DNA of 42,948 nt from UBA93 sp964477205 (GCA_964477205.1 CAYZDE010000003.1:1-42948), one strand, 5' to 3'. Counted from the first letter of the stretch, positions 16,301 through 24,254 are shown. The notes: generated by a model not told the origin, from the letters alone. Numbers and translations are program-made.

Positions 16301-17531
16301 GACTTACTGGTCGGACGCCGTTGACTTGTCGTTCATAGTCGACGGAACCTACGATTATTACGCCTGCTCTTACGGGTTCGATTCGAACGAGTACGCGTTC
16401 CCGCAGAAGGATCCGAATTGCTTGCCGAGCTCCTCTGAGTTGTGTGACCGGCCGATTCAAGATTACTTCCAAGCCGGTGAGGTTTACTCGTTTGACGGGT
16501 TGCTTCAAGTCGAGCCGGGCCAGCACGAAGTGTTCGTTTCTTGCGTTGGCTTGAGCCCGAACGAGGAAGTAGTTCCGAGCAGGTGGCTTGACTCGGAGAC
16601 CGTGTACTTCACCTCGCTTGACGAAGGAATGCCAATACTCTACGAGCCGCAGGACGGTGACGTGTTTTATTACTACGAGACCGAGCCGGGCGCGGAAGTA
16701 ACCGGCGTGTTCGAGGTAGGCGGGTTCCAGAGTAGCTATCCAACCGACCCCGTGCTCTTCGAGTGCTATTACACGCTCAACGGCGTTAACTACAACCTCG
16801 GCACGGTCGAGGGCGCGGTCGACCCGACATTCGACATGCTCTTGACGGAAGGAGAATACGAATTGAACGTGACTTGCGACTTAATAGATTCCACGGAAGC
16901 CCCGATGACTTCGGATACCGTCCAATTCAGCGTGGTCGAGGAGCAAGGCTCTCCGACTCCAACGCCTACTGCAACGCCAACGGCAACGCCTACCGCGTCG
17001 CCTACGGTAACGCCAAGCCCCGGTTCGGGCGGAAGCGGTGGTGGCGGCGGAAGCAGCGGCCCGTGGGGCTCTGGCAGCCAAGGGCCGGGTACGGCTACGC
17101 CGTCGGTTCCTGCATTACCTTCGCCTTCGGGTGCGGGCACGGCTACGCCTCCTGCAACAGGTGACTCGTACTTGAACGTGAACTGCCCGCAAACCGTGAG
17201 CGAGGGATGGAACCAAATGGACGCTTACCTCGTGTTCCAAGGGGACGCTAAGTGCGACCAAGCAATGGATGTGGACGTTACCCACAACGGCTCGGCGGTA
17301 TCCGGAGCCGGCAAGCTTGATTCCTGTTCGTCCGGCAGCCACCAAATTTCATTCAAGGTAAGCGAATTCGGGGACTACGCGGTTAGCGTGACTTCGCCTG
17401 CTTACGGGTTGAGTGGAAACTGCGTGTTCAAGGACGGCGGCCTCATAGCCGAGGAAGTGCCTGACTTACCATTGTTTGCCGCGCTGCTCGTGGCTCTAGC
17501 CGCAGGGTACGCATTATCCAAGAGGAAGTGA
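13368..17531 (+). CDS. Large secreted surface protein with PDLP-type C-terminal anchor
   Basis: A 1387-residue protein with an N-terminal signal peptide (KKIIVLTAFLLFLAAF, likely cleaved after AAA). Cys-rich and beta-rich domains follow, joined by Pro/Ser/Thr linkers at nt 14320-14470, 15260-15330 and 16940-17160. Near the middle is a CTDSDGD to YGCVDGACL module of a type seen in many archaeal surface proteins, then a small EFEGHEY-like beta domain. Several Ig-like repeats with PQNETYWSD or PENKTYWSD openings follow. The end has VPDLP, one transmembrane helix and SKRK, like an archaeal sorting or anchor signal. TTG 13368 was chosen because GGGGGG stands 7 bases upstream and the signal peptide begins there. 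The next gene starts one base after the stop and encodes a shorter relative; the two are probably co-expressed. Confidence 0.88.
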   Translation: MKKIIVLTAFLLFLAAFHAAAAEPGGPATICEQEWNCWSGGGQGNGVYLCTCITPAEAAAAEGDCGLLVSTPYCAYDGTDWHYCYGPASECDLPVIESCSAQGYPEADCLTESEAGTRTQVGSNLCAAGKNCYAQPWQNCNAYNDCETSGSNTAGCLCINDYDPNTGYHGAWGNQCDYAVSQTLPCRIGEPDSMCVDPNLWGQSGSTSPNTCTWSMIIDTTPSPLIGAGTVEVTVKYFHFDTSTYSSNPELFVKCDAGDAWGSRGSINKNDGEVTFDCEYDAVTSTTTHEIDYEFRQEVRSGFTIEEWNNGVTVTQEQGSASPSPSATPSPSVGVTPSPSVGVTPSPSVGVTPSPSVSVQATQIPSPSPSIQATSEPVEGIRITYPADSNSYASANGMLDLEFIVHDFWGGSNSNSKTTETVELTCDYDFNQIDAYQLNPQKGSFTIEFSYPSPSSFTRQNEIKGLTNGWYEITLECRREPTGLLERAIAAIPFIGKTLISVPTATDTRDFYYSRQAVGSTCTDSDGDNIFLKGYCTETSLSSSELVSGVVKRVDYCGPSISSVSSSGSTFSPSNILHEYACVTPESEIKSSASIYEVCDDYLVDCEYGCVDGACLTEPAQSQTWCRDFPIYVEPTPSPQVTAIPSPSPQATAEPIEFEKKTEETIDFEGHEYLVYQQSANKVWVRDTSSGLSVELEEGAVYDVFLYDGYEVRLELVGQAMDDNVLVSTIKFALSSDDVAPTPTSVPDDAEMVTICLTVYQPQDGSAYYSTTVPLQYLIHPLNQSSVEMVPPAGYEEWSCGYSYDSFASKISIVPYGVTQSTSLDLASGEHDARVYCSPAKQTLPAWMLESDLIEFEVREAGFSVSLDEPQNETYWSDSVPWEFVINCPVQSSIGDAYFCQGELDGEFYELIRDNQVNYFYCGVPVIGEFDLAGNYGQHYANVQCAAESDPTNFVKSNEAWFSNYPANVPVVLEPENKTYWSDAVDLSFIVDGTYDYYACSYGFDSNEYAFPQKDPNCLPSSSELCDRPIQDYFQAGEVYSFDGLLQVEPGQHEVFVSCVGLSPNEEVVPSRWLDSETVYFTSLDEGMPILYEPQDGDVFYYYETEPGAEVTGVFEVGGFQSSYPTDPVLFECYYTLNGVNYNLGTVEGAVDPTFDMLLTEGEYELNVTCDLIDSTEAPMTSDTVQFSVVEEQGSPTPTPTATPTATPTASPTVTPSPGSGGSGGGGGSSGPWGSGSQGPGTATPSVPALPSPSGAGTATPPATGDSYLNVNCPQTVSEGWNQMDAYLVFQGDAKCDQAMDVDVTHNGSAVSGAGKLDSCSSGSHQISFKVSEFGDYAVSVTSPAYGLSGNCVFKDGGLIAEEVPDLPLFAALLVALAAGYALSKRK
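14349..14444 (+). repeat. Four 24-base tandem units coding a TPSPSVGV linker
   Basis: Four consecutive 24-base units at 14349, 14373, 14397 and 14421 encode TPSPSVGV, with the last drifting to TPSPSVSV. The copies differ mostly at third codon positions, so this is an older in-frame expansion of a linker rather than a recent duplication. Copy number may vary between strains. Confidence 0.85.
16958..17025 (+). repeat. Thr/Pro-rich linker repeat
   Basis: Short repeats of 6 and 12 bases (ACGCCTACTGCA-like) encode TPTATPTATPTASPT inside the surface protein, followed by a Gly/Ser-rich stretch. Such linkers are often O-glycosylated and act as stalks holding domains away from the membrane; glycosylation here is inference. 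Confidence 0.7.
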
Positions 17532-17532
17532 A

Positions 17533-19737
17533 ATGAGTAGCTTCCGACCCCCTTTCCTTTTCTTATTTTTCTTGTTTTTCTGCTCCCTAGCCTCGGCAGT
17601 GTGCTTTGATTCCGATGGAGGCGACTCTCCGTTAATAGCCGGGGCTTGCTCCACCGAGTTCTTCTACGCTCAGGATAACTGCGTTGCCAACGGAGGGTTA
17701 GCCGAGTATTATTGCTCTGGAGAGCAATGCATATCCTCGATTGATGACTGCTCTTACGGGTGCCTGATGGGCGCTTGCCGAAGCGCACCCCCCGCGCCCG
17801 TCGAGTACTGCGTGGCGTCGGTAAGCAGCAGTTCTTTAGGCGACTCGGTTTCATTTGAAAGAAGAGCCGGCGAATCTTTTGAAATCCTTGGAGAAGAGTT
17901 CGAGGTAATCGACTGGACTGTTAATTCAATTTGGCTAGAGGACTCGGAGGGCGTAATGGTTCAACTCGTTCAAGGCGAGGAATTTGATTACGGAGCATTC
18001 TCACTGACTTTCACTGGATTCGAAGAGTTAACGGACCCAGTGCAAGGAACAATCGACTTCATCGAGGAATCATCGTCGAGTGAGTATTGCATCGTAGTGT
18101 GGTCGCCGCGCGACGGATACTATTACGCGCCGAGTGAAGCTGAATTGTCATTCGAGGTAACCCAGGGTTCAATGCAATTCTCCGAAAATGCTTACTCGCT
18201 CGCCGCGCAAGTGGAGGAAATCGCGTTCTCTTGCGCTTACTCAATTGACGGCGCGCCTTACTCCACCCCCTTATCCGCCAGCGTTAACGAGCTCGTGGAA
18301 GTAAACCTGCCTCAATTTACCGTGGGCTCCCATTCCGTGACCGCTTACTGCTCGCGCGGCTCGATTGAATTACAACAGATCGTTGAATTCAATGTTTTGT
18401 TTGAATCACTTGAAGACGTATTACTCGTTTCCCCGGAGAACGCCTCGACGCAAGTCAATCCGATTCCAATTGACTTCTGGCTGTACGGAAACCGCGCTTC
18501 TTACGAGTGCGAAGTGCAAGTAGACGCGGGTGATTGGCTGGCTGTTTACGGCGTTGGCGCGCCCGGCTACTCTTACCAAGGCTCGCTGCCCGATTTGGAA
18601 GCCGGAGGGCACTTTGCGATGGTCCGGTGTAAATCAGATGCCTCCCTTATTTCAGAAAGTGGAGCTGCCGACTGGTTATACTCTAATGAAAACGAGTTCT
18701 CGATTTTTGGGGCTTTACCCTCCATAGTGTCGCCCTTGAATAACTCGAATCGCTCTATTGGCGAAGTGAATATTTCATACGATCCCAATTGCGTTGACTG
18801 CGAGTGCGCATTGTATTTGAACAACTCGCTTGAAGATGAGAGGTATCCAGACGAAGAGGTTGAAACAGTTGAATTCGACCTGGGTGAAGGCAATTATTCC
18901 GCAGTAGTCTCCTGCAACGAGTCCAACTCCTCTTTAATCGAATTTCACGTTCTCGCCGAAGGCGAACAGTTCGTGAATATTCCCGACGTGGACTCGCCGC
19001 TGTACGGGAAGTCGTATGCAATCGATGAGCCGATCTATTTAGTGTTCGAAGTCTCCGGCTCTTTTGTAGAGTACGCTTGCTACGAGCGCTTGGACGAAGC
19101 CGAGAACTATTCTTTTGTAATTAACGCCACTGATTCTACTTCCATACTAATCGGAGACTACTACGAGGGACTCGATGAGGGCGCGCATTCAATGGCTTTC
19201 GAATGCCGCGGCTTGAGCGAGGGCAATGAAACAAAGTATAATGCCTCAGTGGAAATACTCTTTCAAGTAGGCGAGGAAATCATAATAGTTGAGGAAGGCG
19301 ATGAGATACCTCCTCTACCCTCCGTTGTTCCGCCGATGCCGGCTCAGCAACCAGAACAAAAACAAGATTACTTACAATTGACGTGCCCTCAAGCGTCAAG
19401 CAGCTCTTCAACCGAAGTGCTCGCGGTTTTATACGTTAACGGCAGGCCTACTTGCGATTCGAACACCCGCGTAACAGTTACGCGGGACGGGGAAGCGGGC
19501 AAGGGCGCGCTAGTTGTCTGCGATTCGCAAAGCGGAGAGCACGAGTTAAGCATTAGCTCGTCAAAAGCCGGGCAATACTCGATTGCCGTAGAGTCTTTGT
19601 CCTACGGTCAAAGCGCTTCCTGCTCGTTCACGCGCTCGAAGGGCTCGGTGCAGGCCGAAGAAGCACCAGATCTGCCCGTTGCCGTTGCAGTCGCGGCGGC
19701 ATTGTTCGCGTTCGCTGCATTGAAACGCAAGCAATAA
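17533..19737 (+). CDS. Secreted surface protein, shorter relative of the preceding gene
   Basis: A 734-residue protein with a signal peptide (FRPPFLFLFFLFFCSLASA) followed at once by a CFDSDGGD to YGCLMGACR cysteine module. A small beta domain (FEILGEEFEVIDW) and several Ig-like repeats with paired Cys follow. Its last 120 residues match the preceding protein: a YLQLTCPQ domain against YLNVNCPQ, then APDLP, one transmembrane helix and LKRKQ. It is therefore a paralogue sharing the N-terminal module, the C-terminal domain and the anchor, but with fewer repeats and no Pro/Thr stalk. The start follows the upstream stop by one base. I infer that both sit on the outer face of the cell membrane, perhaps in an S-layer or adhesion structure. 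Confidence 0.85.
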   Translation: MSSFRPPFLFLFFLFFCSLASAVCFDSDGGDSPLIAGACSTEFFYAQDNCVANGGLAEYYCSGEQCISSIDDCSYGCLMGACRSAPPAPVEYCVASVSSSSLGDSVSFERRAGESFEILGEEFEVIDWTVNSIWLEDSEGVMVQLVQGEEFDYGAFSLTFTGFEELTDPVQGTIDFIEESSSSEYCIVVWSPRDGYYYAPSEAELSFEVTQGSMQFSENAYSLAAQVEEIAFSCAYSIDGAPYSTPLSASVNELVEVNLPQFTVGSHSVTAYCSRGSIELQQIVEFNVLFESLEDVLLVSPENASTQVNPIPIDFWLYGNRASYECEVQVDAGDWLAVYGVGAPGYSYQGSLPDLEAGGHFAMVRCKSDASLISESGAADWLYSNENEFSIFGALPSIVSPLNNSNRSIGEVNISYDPNCVDCECALYLNNSLEDERYPDEEVETVEFDLGEGNYSAVVSCNESNSSLIEFHVLAEGEQFVNIPDVDSPLYGKSYAIDEPIYLVFEVSGSFVEYACYERLDEAENYSFVINATDSTSILIGDYYEGLDEGAHSMAFECRGLSEGNETKYNASVEILFQVGEEIIIVEEGDEIPPLPSVVPPMPAQQPEQKQDYLQLTCPQASSSSSTEVLAVLYVNGRPTCDSNTRVTVTRDGEAGKGALVVCDSQSGEHELSISSSKAGQYSIAVESLSYGQSASCSFTRSKGSVQAEEAPDLPVAVAVAAALFAFAALKRKQ

Positions 19738-19799
19738 AATAGGGGGTTTATCAGTAATAGTCCGTTAAAACATTATAGTTAGAAAGGTGATTTTCAGTT

Positions 19800-20294
19800 A
19801 TGCCAAGCCAAACGATTCCAGTTTTAGTTGAAGGCGGAAAAGCGAATGCAGGCCCGCCAATCGGCCCCACGCTCGCGCCAATGAAAGTGGACGTGAACGG
19901 AGTGGTCAACGCGATTAACGAGGCCACCAAGGATTTCGCCGGGCTGCAAGTGCCGGTTAAAGTCATCGTGGACACGAAGACCAAGAAATTTGAAATCGAA
20001 GTCGGAACGCCCCCGGTTAGCGCGCTCATAAAGCGCGAAATCGGCAAGTCGGGCGCCTTAACCGAAGAGCAAGGAAAGAAGGGCAAGCCGGAGAACGGCG
20101 ACTTATCTTTTGAAAGCGCGCTTAAACTCGCGCGCAATAAGCAAGCGGTAATGCTCGCCTCGAGCTTGAAAGCCGCGTTATGCGAAGTCGCAGGCACTTG
20201 CTTGAGCATGGGCGTCACCGTTGACGGGAAGAAGCCCAGGCAATTCATCAAGCTCGTAAAGAGCGGCCGCTACGACTCTAAAATAACCGGTTAA
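19800..20294 (+). CDS. rpl11: Ribosomal protein L11 (uL11)
   Basis: The 164-residue archaeal uL11 forms the base of the ribosomal stalk and binds the GTPase-associated region of 23S rRNA. The N-terminal signature (PVLVEGGKANAGPPIGPTLAP) and the C-terminal RNA-binding domain (LKAALCEVAGTCLSMGVTVDGK) are both complete. AAAGGTGATTT lies about 10 bases before ATG 19800. In most archaea it follows spt5 and precedes L1 and L10; here it stands alone between surface-protein genes and the convergent thrS, so this ribosomal cluster has been broken up. Confidence 0.97.
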   Translation: MPSQTIPVLVEGGKANAGPPIGPTLAPMKVDVNGVVNAINEATKDFAGLQVPVKVIVDTKTKKFEIEVGTPPVSALIKREIGKSGALTEEQGKKGKPENGDLSFESALKLARNKQAVMLASSLKAALCEVAGTCLSMGVTVDGKKPRQFIKLVKSGRYDSKITG

Positions 20295-20301
20295 ACAACC
20301 G

Positions 20302-20314
20302 ATTTTTATTTTTA
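20302..20314 (+). terminator. Poly-T terminator after L11
   Basis: ATTTTTATTTTTA begins 8 bases after the L11 stop in a 24-base convergent spacer. Runs of five T's without a stem-loop are the usual archaeal intrinsic terminator. Confidence 0.6.
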
Positions 20315-20318
20315 ACTG

Positions 20319-22214
20319 CTAGAATAGCGGGCGCTTGCTAACCCTGTCTGCTAGCGAGCACTCGAAGAAAGGTTTCCCTTTTATTTGGTTCTCCACTAGC
20401 TCCGCGAGCTCTTCAGGCGTTAAGTCGTGCTTCTCTCCGGTTTCGCGCACGGTAACCGCGAGCTTCCCACTCGCAATTTCCTTGTCGCCTGCAACCGCGA
20501 CGAATGGAATCCACTCCTTGCCCGCCTCGCGCAGCTTCTTCCCAAGGCTTTCCGAGCGGTCGTCAAAGTCAATGCGCAACCGTCCCTTGAGCTTGCCCAG
20601 TACGCTCTCGCAGTAATCATTGTGCTTGTCGCTCACCGGAACCAAGCGCACTTGCGTTGGCGCCAGCCATAACGGGAGCATCGGGTTCTTCTCGCCTTTG
20701 GCAATGCGTTCCGCTTGTTTCTCGAGCAAGGCGAAGATCACGCGGTCAATGCCTCCGCTAATCGAAGCGTGTAGTATAACCGGCCTGCGCTTTGAGCCGT
20801 CCTTGCCCGTGTACCACAAGTCGTAGCGCTCCGCGTTCTCAACGTCGATTTGTACGGTGCTCAATCCTGACGCCTTCTTCATGTTATCCACGAAGTTGAA
20901 CTCGAACTTGGTTATGAAGTACGCGTAACGCTCGTCGAACAATTCAAGTAGCACGGGCTTGCCGATGCGGCGAATCATCCCGAGGTACCAATCCTTGTTC
21001 TCCTCGTAGAAGTCGGTTTGCGCGCGGAACGCGGTTTCGAATTCGAGGTCCACGGCCTGGTTCCACTTCACGCTGGCGCGGTACTGTGACTCGAACTCTA
21101 CTTTTGCTTGCTCTAGGTCGCTGCAGAGCGTGTGCATGTCCGGCATGGTGAACGCGCGCAACCGCTTTAACCCGCATAACTCTCCGCTCTGCTCTCGGCG
21201 GAAAGAGTAATGCGTTAGCTCGTACATCTTGAAAGGGAGTTGCTTGTACGAGATGACCATGTCGTGGTTGAGCAGGAACTGCCCGAAGCACGCGGAGAAG
21301 CGCAGGAAGAATTGCCTCTTGTCGCTCTGCACCACGTACTGGCGTGCAGGGAAGCGGTTCAAGTAACTCTTAAGCGCGGGATGCTCGAAGTCGTACATAA
21401 TCGGTGTTTCCACTTGCATGGCGCCATAGTTAACGCATAAGTCGCTCACCGCTTGCTCCAGCGTCTTCTTCACGACTAGCCCTTTCGGCAGCCAGCGGAA
21501 GTGCCCCGAGTCCGAGGCGGGCTCGTACTGCACTAAGTCGTGCTCCTTCATTATCTTGATGTGCGGAGGCTCCGTTGCATAACAACGCTCTTTGTTCTCC
21601 TCGTAACCCGCAAAGTGGCCGAGCTTTTCATTGCCGGCGAAATCGAATTCCTTTAGCGGCACCATCGAGCCGTCGGGTGACAGGATGTAGAATCGAGAGC
21701 GCACTTTCTTTTCCGCCTTCAACGAGTCGGAAACGACTTCCTCTATTACTTTCTCTTTTACTTCAACTTCAAGGCCGCCCAAGCCCTCAACGTCCTCTGC
21801 GCGAATGGTCTTGCTTAACTCGCTCAAAGGGTGCCCCTTGCACTTGAGCTCGAACTCCTTGTAATAACCGAACACGCTCCGCCCCGCCTCCGGACAGAAT
21901 TTTTTGACTTCATTATGGAATTTCTTCAATAATTCGGTTGCCTGCGACGGGCTTGCGAGGTCTCTCGATAAGTGCGCGTAAGGGTACACGAGTACGGTCG
22001 CCGCCTTTACCTCCTCGTAATGCTTTCGTACGGCTTCCGCCGCCTTCTTCACTATCCTCTCGTCGTCGCCCTTCTCTAGTGACGAGAACGCGAGTAGGCA
22101 GTTCTCGAACCTGCCTCCCTCTTTCTGCTTTTCGGATAATTCCGGCGCGCTCTTCAAAGCCTTCTTTAAAGGCTTGTAAGACGCGTAATCACAATGCAAG
22201 CACAATAACTTCAT
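20319..22214 (-). CDS. thrS: Threonyl-tRNA synthetase, archaeal type
   Basis: The 631-residue class II synthetase charges tRNA-Thr. The N-terminal domain (about residues 1-140, starting KLLCLHCDYASYKP) is the archaeal DTD-like editing domain that removes mischarged serine. The catalytic core has motif 2 (FRREQSGELCGLKRLRAF then MPDMH), the zinc-ligand region (SACFGQF) and motif 3 (HASISGGIDRVIFALLE). The anticodon-binding domain starts at LPLWLAPTQVRLVPV. Motif 3 reads ISGGIDR rather than the more common SxTGSIER, a modest departure. GGTGAATG just upstream is a good ribosome binding site for ATG 22214. A small Cys-containing frame lies 24 bases upstream on the same strand. Confidence 0.96.
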   Translation of the reverse strand: MKLLCLHCDYASYKPLKKALKSAPELSEKQKEGGRFENCLLAFSSLEKGDDERIVKKAAEAVRKHYEEVKAATVLVYPYAHLSRDLASPSQATELLKKFHNEVKKFCPEAGRSVFGYYKEFELKCKGHPLSELSKTIRAEDVEGLGGLEVEVKEKVIEEVVSDSLKAEKKVRSRFYILSPDGSMVPLKEFDFAGNEKLGHFAGYEENKERCYATEPPHIKIMKEHDLVQYEPASDSGHFRWLPKGLVVKKTLEQAVSDLCVNYGAMQVETPIMYDFEHPALKSYLNRFPARQYVVQSDKRQFFLRFSACFGQFLLNHDMVISYKQLPFKMYELTHYSFRREQSGELCGLKRLRAFTMPDMHTLCSDLEQAKVEFESQYRASVKWNQAVDLEFETAFRAQTDFYEENKDWYLGMIRRIGKPVLLELFDERYAYFITKFEFNFVDNMKKASGLSTVQIDVENAERYDLWYTGKDGSKRRPVILHASISGGIDRVIFALLEKQAERIAKGEKNPMLPLWLAPTQVRLVPVSDKHNDYCESVLGKLKGRLRIDFDDRSESLGKKLREAGKEWIPFVAVAGDKEIASGKLAVTVRETGEKHDLTPEELAELVENQIKGKPFFECSLADRVSKRPLF

Positions 22215-22238
22215 TTTTCATTCACCTACTAATTTCCA

Positions 22239-22382
22239 TTAACCTTCTTTAAAACCCAATTGCCGAGCCCACTTTCCAGGCAAGCCCAACGCTATTGGAA
22301 TCGCGTAGTCGTCGTGCAAGCAATCCAACGATTCGACATGAAAAAAGCAACGCGCGCATACTTTAAAAAGTTGCTTTTCCAA
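22239..22382 (-). CDS. Possible small Cys-containing protein upstream of thrS
   Basis: A 47-residue frame from TTG 22382 to TAA 22239 occupies most of the 248-base spacer between thrS and speD. It has a CARC pair near the N terminus, a third Cys in LDCLHDD and a protein-like C-terminal half (ALGLPGKWARQLGF). Codon choices such as TTG for Leu and GAC/GCG match the neighbouring genes. It would sit 24 bases ahead of thrS on the same strand, as part of its leader or operon. Against it: there is no ribosome binding site, a weak TTG start and only three cysteines, so a full zinc site is not evident. It could also be the remnant of a longer gene. Confidence 0.35.
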   Translation of the reverse strand: MEKQLFKVCARCFFHVESLDCLHDDYAIPIALGLPGKWARQLGFKEG

Positions 22383-22462
22383 AATTATTCAATGCATTAC
22401 GCTAAGAAGGATTGTCCTTGAGTTCGCCTTTTTGATAGCTAGTGCGTTTGTTGTGTTAATTC

Positions 22463-23353
22463 ATGCTAGAGTACTTACTGTGTTTCCTAACGGGCTTTTT
22501 GACTAAGCTCACCGACCGCCAGGTCGACGACAAGCTATTCATTAGCAAGAATCTGCAATTCATTACCGGCGCGCTCTACGGGCTAGGCGCTGGCTACCTA
22601 GCATCGCTTTCAACCCCGCTCGCCACCTTAATCCTCGCGATTACAATCGGCGTACTGCTAACCGGCAAGATTGACAAGCGCGCGCACCAACTCGCCATCG
22701 CCTCCTTATTCACAACCATTGCAATACTCGGGCTCCCAGCGATTAACCTCTTCATACTAGCCGCGCTCATAGCATTCGGCATTGCCGACGAACTACTCAA
22801 CGACTACATCGAAGGGAAGGGCTCCTCGCCCTTCGCTTTCGTCGTGAGGCACCGCCTCCTCCTCGACTTGGGCGCGCTCGCAGTCAGCATTGCGACTGGT
22901 GAATGGGTGTACTTCCTCGCCTTGGTTTCATTCGACCTCGCATATCAAATCACCGGCTTTCTCGCGAGAAAGTCCAATCAAAATTTGCCCGGGGTGGAAG
23001 GGCATCACTTGCTGTTGGACTTGTACGATTGTGACGTGCGCCGGCTGGAAGACGCGCGCTTGTTAAAGCAAGTTTTGAGTGAGTTGCCGGCGCGCGTTGG
23101 AATGAAGCGCATTAGCGAGCCGCTCGTGAAGAAGTACGAGTCTAAAACGGACGAGGGCTTAACCGGGTTCGTGCTCTTGGCGGAGAGCCATTGCAGCTTG
23201 CACGCTTACCCGCGCTTTGCCACAATGCATTGCGACGTGTTCTCTTGCAAGCAGTTCAAAGCAAGGGAAATTATTGATTACTTGAAGAAGAAGTTCAAGG
23301 CAAAGAAAACAATTCAAAAAATGGTGGTTCGAAGTGAAAATCAAGGGAATTAA
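22463..23353 (+). CDS. speD: Membrane-domain / S-adenosylmethionine decarboxylase (SpeD) fusion
   Basis: A 296-residue protein of two parts. Residues about 1-170 are hydrophobic, with about five predicted transmembrane helices opening with FLTGFLTKLTDRQVDD. Residues about 175-296 are a complete SpeD-type AdoMet decarboxylase: GHHLLLDLYDCD, then GFVLLAESHCSLHAYP and CDVFSCKQF. The Ser near residue 242 (ESH) is the expected self-cleavage site that makes the pyruvoyl cofactor. AdoMetDC supplies the aminopropyl group for spermidine and is normally a soluble protein of about 120 residues. If processed in the usual way, the beta chain would stay joined to the membrane domain. The next gene, deoxyhypusine synthase, uses spermidine and overlaps by 20 bases. 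A CTTTTTGATA element lies about 30 bases before ATG 22463. Confidence 0.88.
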   Translation: MLEYLLCFLTGFLTKLTDRQVDDKLFISKNLQFITGALYGLGAGYLASLSTPLATLILAITIGVLLTGKIDKRAHQLAIASLFTTIAILGLPAINLFILAALIAFGIADELLNDYIEGKGSSPFAFVVRHRLLLDLGALAVSIATGEWVYFLALVSFDLAYQITGFLARKSNQNLPGVEGHHLLLDLYDCDVRRLEDARLLKQVLSELPARVGMKRISEPLVKKYESKTDEGLTGFVLLAESHCSLHAYPRFATMHCDVFSCKQFKAREIIDYLKKKFKAKKTIQKMVVRSENQGN

Positions 23354-24251
23354 TGTTGAAGCGGGGATGCCTGCCTCGGAATTAGTGGGGCGAATGGAGT
23401 GCGTTGGCTTGCAGGCGAGCGAGCTCGCCAAGGCGGTTCGCGTAATCAAGGAAATGAAGGCGAACAAAGCAAAAATATTCTTGACTTTTACGAGTAACAT
23501 GGTTTCGTCCGGGTTGCGTGAGTTAATCGCGCAGCTCGTGCGCGACGGCTTTGTTGACGTAATTATTACGAATGTGGGCTCGATTGAAGAGGACGCGATG
23601 AAGTCTTTTTCCAGTTTCGAGCTCTCGTCATTCGACGCGGACGACGCCGCTTTGCACGGCAGGGGGGAGAATCGCGTTGGAAACATAATAATCCCGTCGA
23701 GTGCCTACGTGGCTTTCGAGTCGTTCGTGCAGCCGTTGCTCAAGGAGCTCTTGAAGAAGCAGGAGGAAGGCGGCGGGTTCGCTTCGCCTTCGGAAATCGC
23801 TCGCTTAATCGGTGAGCGCGTTAAAGATGAAGATTCGTTCCTGCGGCAGGCGTTCTTGAAGAAAGTGCCGGTGTATTGCCCGGCTCCTACGGACGGCGCT
23901 TTTGGTTTGCAGTTGTTTTACTTCAAGCAGGACAATCCAGCGTTTGTTTTGGATGTAACTGGTGACATGAAGGCGCTTTCCAAGCTGGTTCTTGAGTCGG
24001 ATTCCACCGGGGGCTTAATTCTCGGCGGCGGCGCGGCGAAGCACCATGCAATCGGCTTGCAACTCGTTCGCGGCGGCTTTGATTACGTGGTGTACGTAAC
24101 GACGGCTACTGAGTTCGACGGCTCTTTGAGCGGAGCGCGCGTTCGCGAGGCGGTTTCGTGGGGTAAAGTCAAGGAAAGAGCGCGATTCGCTAATGTTTAC
24201 TGTGAAGCGTCCATTGCCTTGCCGCTCATAGTATCGGGATTACTGGGTTAG
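23334..24251 (+). CDS. dys: Deoxyhypusine synthase
   Basis: This NAD-dependent enzyme transfers the butylamine part of spermidine to a lysine of translation factor aIF5A. The 305-residue protein has the NAD-binding FTSNMVSSGLRELI segment, the GSIEED motif (AGGIEED in most homologues), the catalytic lysine at about residue 236 in GGGAAKHH, and TEFDGSLSGAR before WGKVK. GTG 23334 lies inside the end of speD, with GGTGG about 10 bases upstream. The overlap implies coupled translation with the enzyme that helps make its substrate. The family is typically 310-370 residues, so this copy is compact but complete. Confidence 0.94.
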   Translation: MKIKGINVEAGMPASELVGRMECVGLQASELAKAVRVIKEMKANKAKIFLTFTSNMVSSGLRELIAQLVRDGFVDVIITNVGSIEEDAMKSFSSFELSSFDADDAALHGRGENRVGNIIIPSSAYVAFESFVQPLLKELLKKQEEGGGFASPSEIARLIGERVKDEDSFLRQAFLKKVPVYCPAPTDGAFGLQLFYFKQDNPAFVLDVTGDMKALSKLVLESDSTGGLILGGGAAKHHAIGLQLVRGGFDYVVYVTTATEFDGSLSGARVREAVSWGKVKERARFANVYCEASIALPLIVSGLLG

Positions 24252-24254
24252 ATA

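Noticed and set aside
19751..20251. Open frame antisense to L11 (166 residues)
   Set aside because: L11 is complete and conserved over the same bases, and the antisense product has no family features.
22215..22462. tRNA or other structured RNA in the thrS/speD spacer
   Set aside because: I found no cloverleaf, CCA-proximal T-arm consensus or long stem; the better explanation is a small coding frame plus promoters.
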